Source: Gemmatimonas phototrophica
GTDB lineage: Bacteria; Latescibacterota; UBA2968; UBA8231
DNA: 64,000 nt
Direction: 5' to 3'
NCBI GenBank assembly: GCA_945861755.1
Contig: CAMAVQ010000002.1
Location: forward strand, 25,120-89,119
Positions 63,204 through 64,000 of the stretch are shown here, piece after piece (the stretch's first letter is position 1; each line of letters begins with the position of its first letter). The translations under genes were made by a program, and so were the position numbers. Under the pieces are notes generated by a model, which was not told the DNA's origin, ran no database searches, and saw only the letters and a program-made list of their open reading frames with translations.

Positions 63204-64000
63204 TCACCGGGGAGAGCGGCACCGGCAAGGAGGTGATCGCCCGGGCCATCCACTTTGGGGGTACGCGGGCGCGGGGACCTTTCGTGGCGGTCAACTGCGC
63301 GGCGGTGCCGCGCGAGCTGGCCGAGTCGAGTTTCTTTGGGCACCTGAAAGGCGCCTTCACCGGGGCGCAGGACCGCCACCGGGGGTATTTTGCGCAGGCG
63401 GATGGGGGCACCCTCTTTCTCGACGAGGCGGGGGATCTGCCGCTGGCGCTGCAGGCCAAGCTGCTGCGCATCCTGGAAACCGGGCTGGTGGTGCCTGTGG
63501 GTGCCACCCAGGAGCAGCGGGTGGAGGTGCGGGTGCTGGCGGCGACCAACCAGGAACTGACCGGGCTGATCGCCCAGGATCGCTTCCGCGAGGACCTCTA
63601 CTTCCGGCTGGCCGGCTTTGTGGTGGAGGTGCCGCCCCTGCGGGAAAGGCGGGAAGACATCCCGCTGCTGGTGGATCATTTCCTGCGGCGCTTTGCCGTG
63701 GAGACGGGACGCGAGTCCCCGGGGCTGAGCGACGAGGCTTTGGCGCTACTGGAGGAGCACGAGTTTCCGGGGAATGTGCGGGAGCTGAAGAACCTGATCG
63801 AGTACGCCCTGATCAAAAGCCAAGGCGCCCTGATCCGGCCCGAGCACCTGCGCTTCGTCGGGATCCGCAGGGATACGGCACCGACCAGGCCCGGGCGCGC
63901 CGCCGGCGACGATGAGCGGATCCTGGCCTTTGTCGCCGCGCAGGGCAGCATCAGCAACACCGAGTGCCGCGACCTGCTGGAGGTCAGCCCAGAGCGGGCC
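63113..64000 (+). CDS. Sigma-54 interaction AAA+ domain (continuation of the receiver ORF in another frame, truncated by window edge)
   Basis: [107 protein letters not shown] read in frame; no stop before the edge. Confidence 0.88.

Overview
High-GC bacterial chromosomal window (phylum not determinable from this sequence alone), densely coded on both strands. Left to right: (1) a VWA/BatA-like protein + ABC ATPase + permease + a fused double GldG-like protein + a DUF4340-like protein (1-7557); (2) an amidohydrolase and a membrane/TPR protein; (3) gltBD facing a divergent Lrp/AsnC-type regulator; (4) a secretin-family protein overlapping a small lipoprotein gene; (5) glgC, pntB/pntA (split alpha subunit) and hpf; (6) a catabolic-looking cluster (sialidase/BNR protein, amidohydrolase, M1 aminopeptidase, aldo/keto reductase, DapA-family protein, class V aminotransferase, desuccinylase-like protein); (7) a YfbR-like HD protein, mfd, two PpiC/SurA-type foldases, an S4-domain protein, a methyltransferase, an NrnA-like DHH protein, a carbamoyltransferase, an OmpA-family protein, moaC, icd and lipB; (8) groEL behind a perfect CIRCE element; (9) a Tol-Pal operon (tolQ-tolR-tolA/tonB-tolB-pal-ybgF) that continues into a TrmY-family tRNA methyltransferase, a mini flagellar-rod-like protein, a zinc-ligand-less LytM/M23 protein and a bactofilin; (10) a GH127-like glycosidase followed by a LamG-repeat hybrid histidine kinase and a receiver/sigma-54 activator that is frameshifted at a G6 run. 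No CRISPR array, tRNA, rRNA, prophage or transposase was recognised. The best candidates for follow-up are the envelope operon with bacterial TrmY, FlgC-like mini protein, degenerate LytM and bactofilin; the secretin-lipoprotein pair; the GH127/LamG-kinase/sigma-54 module; and the gltB leader.
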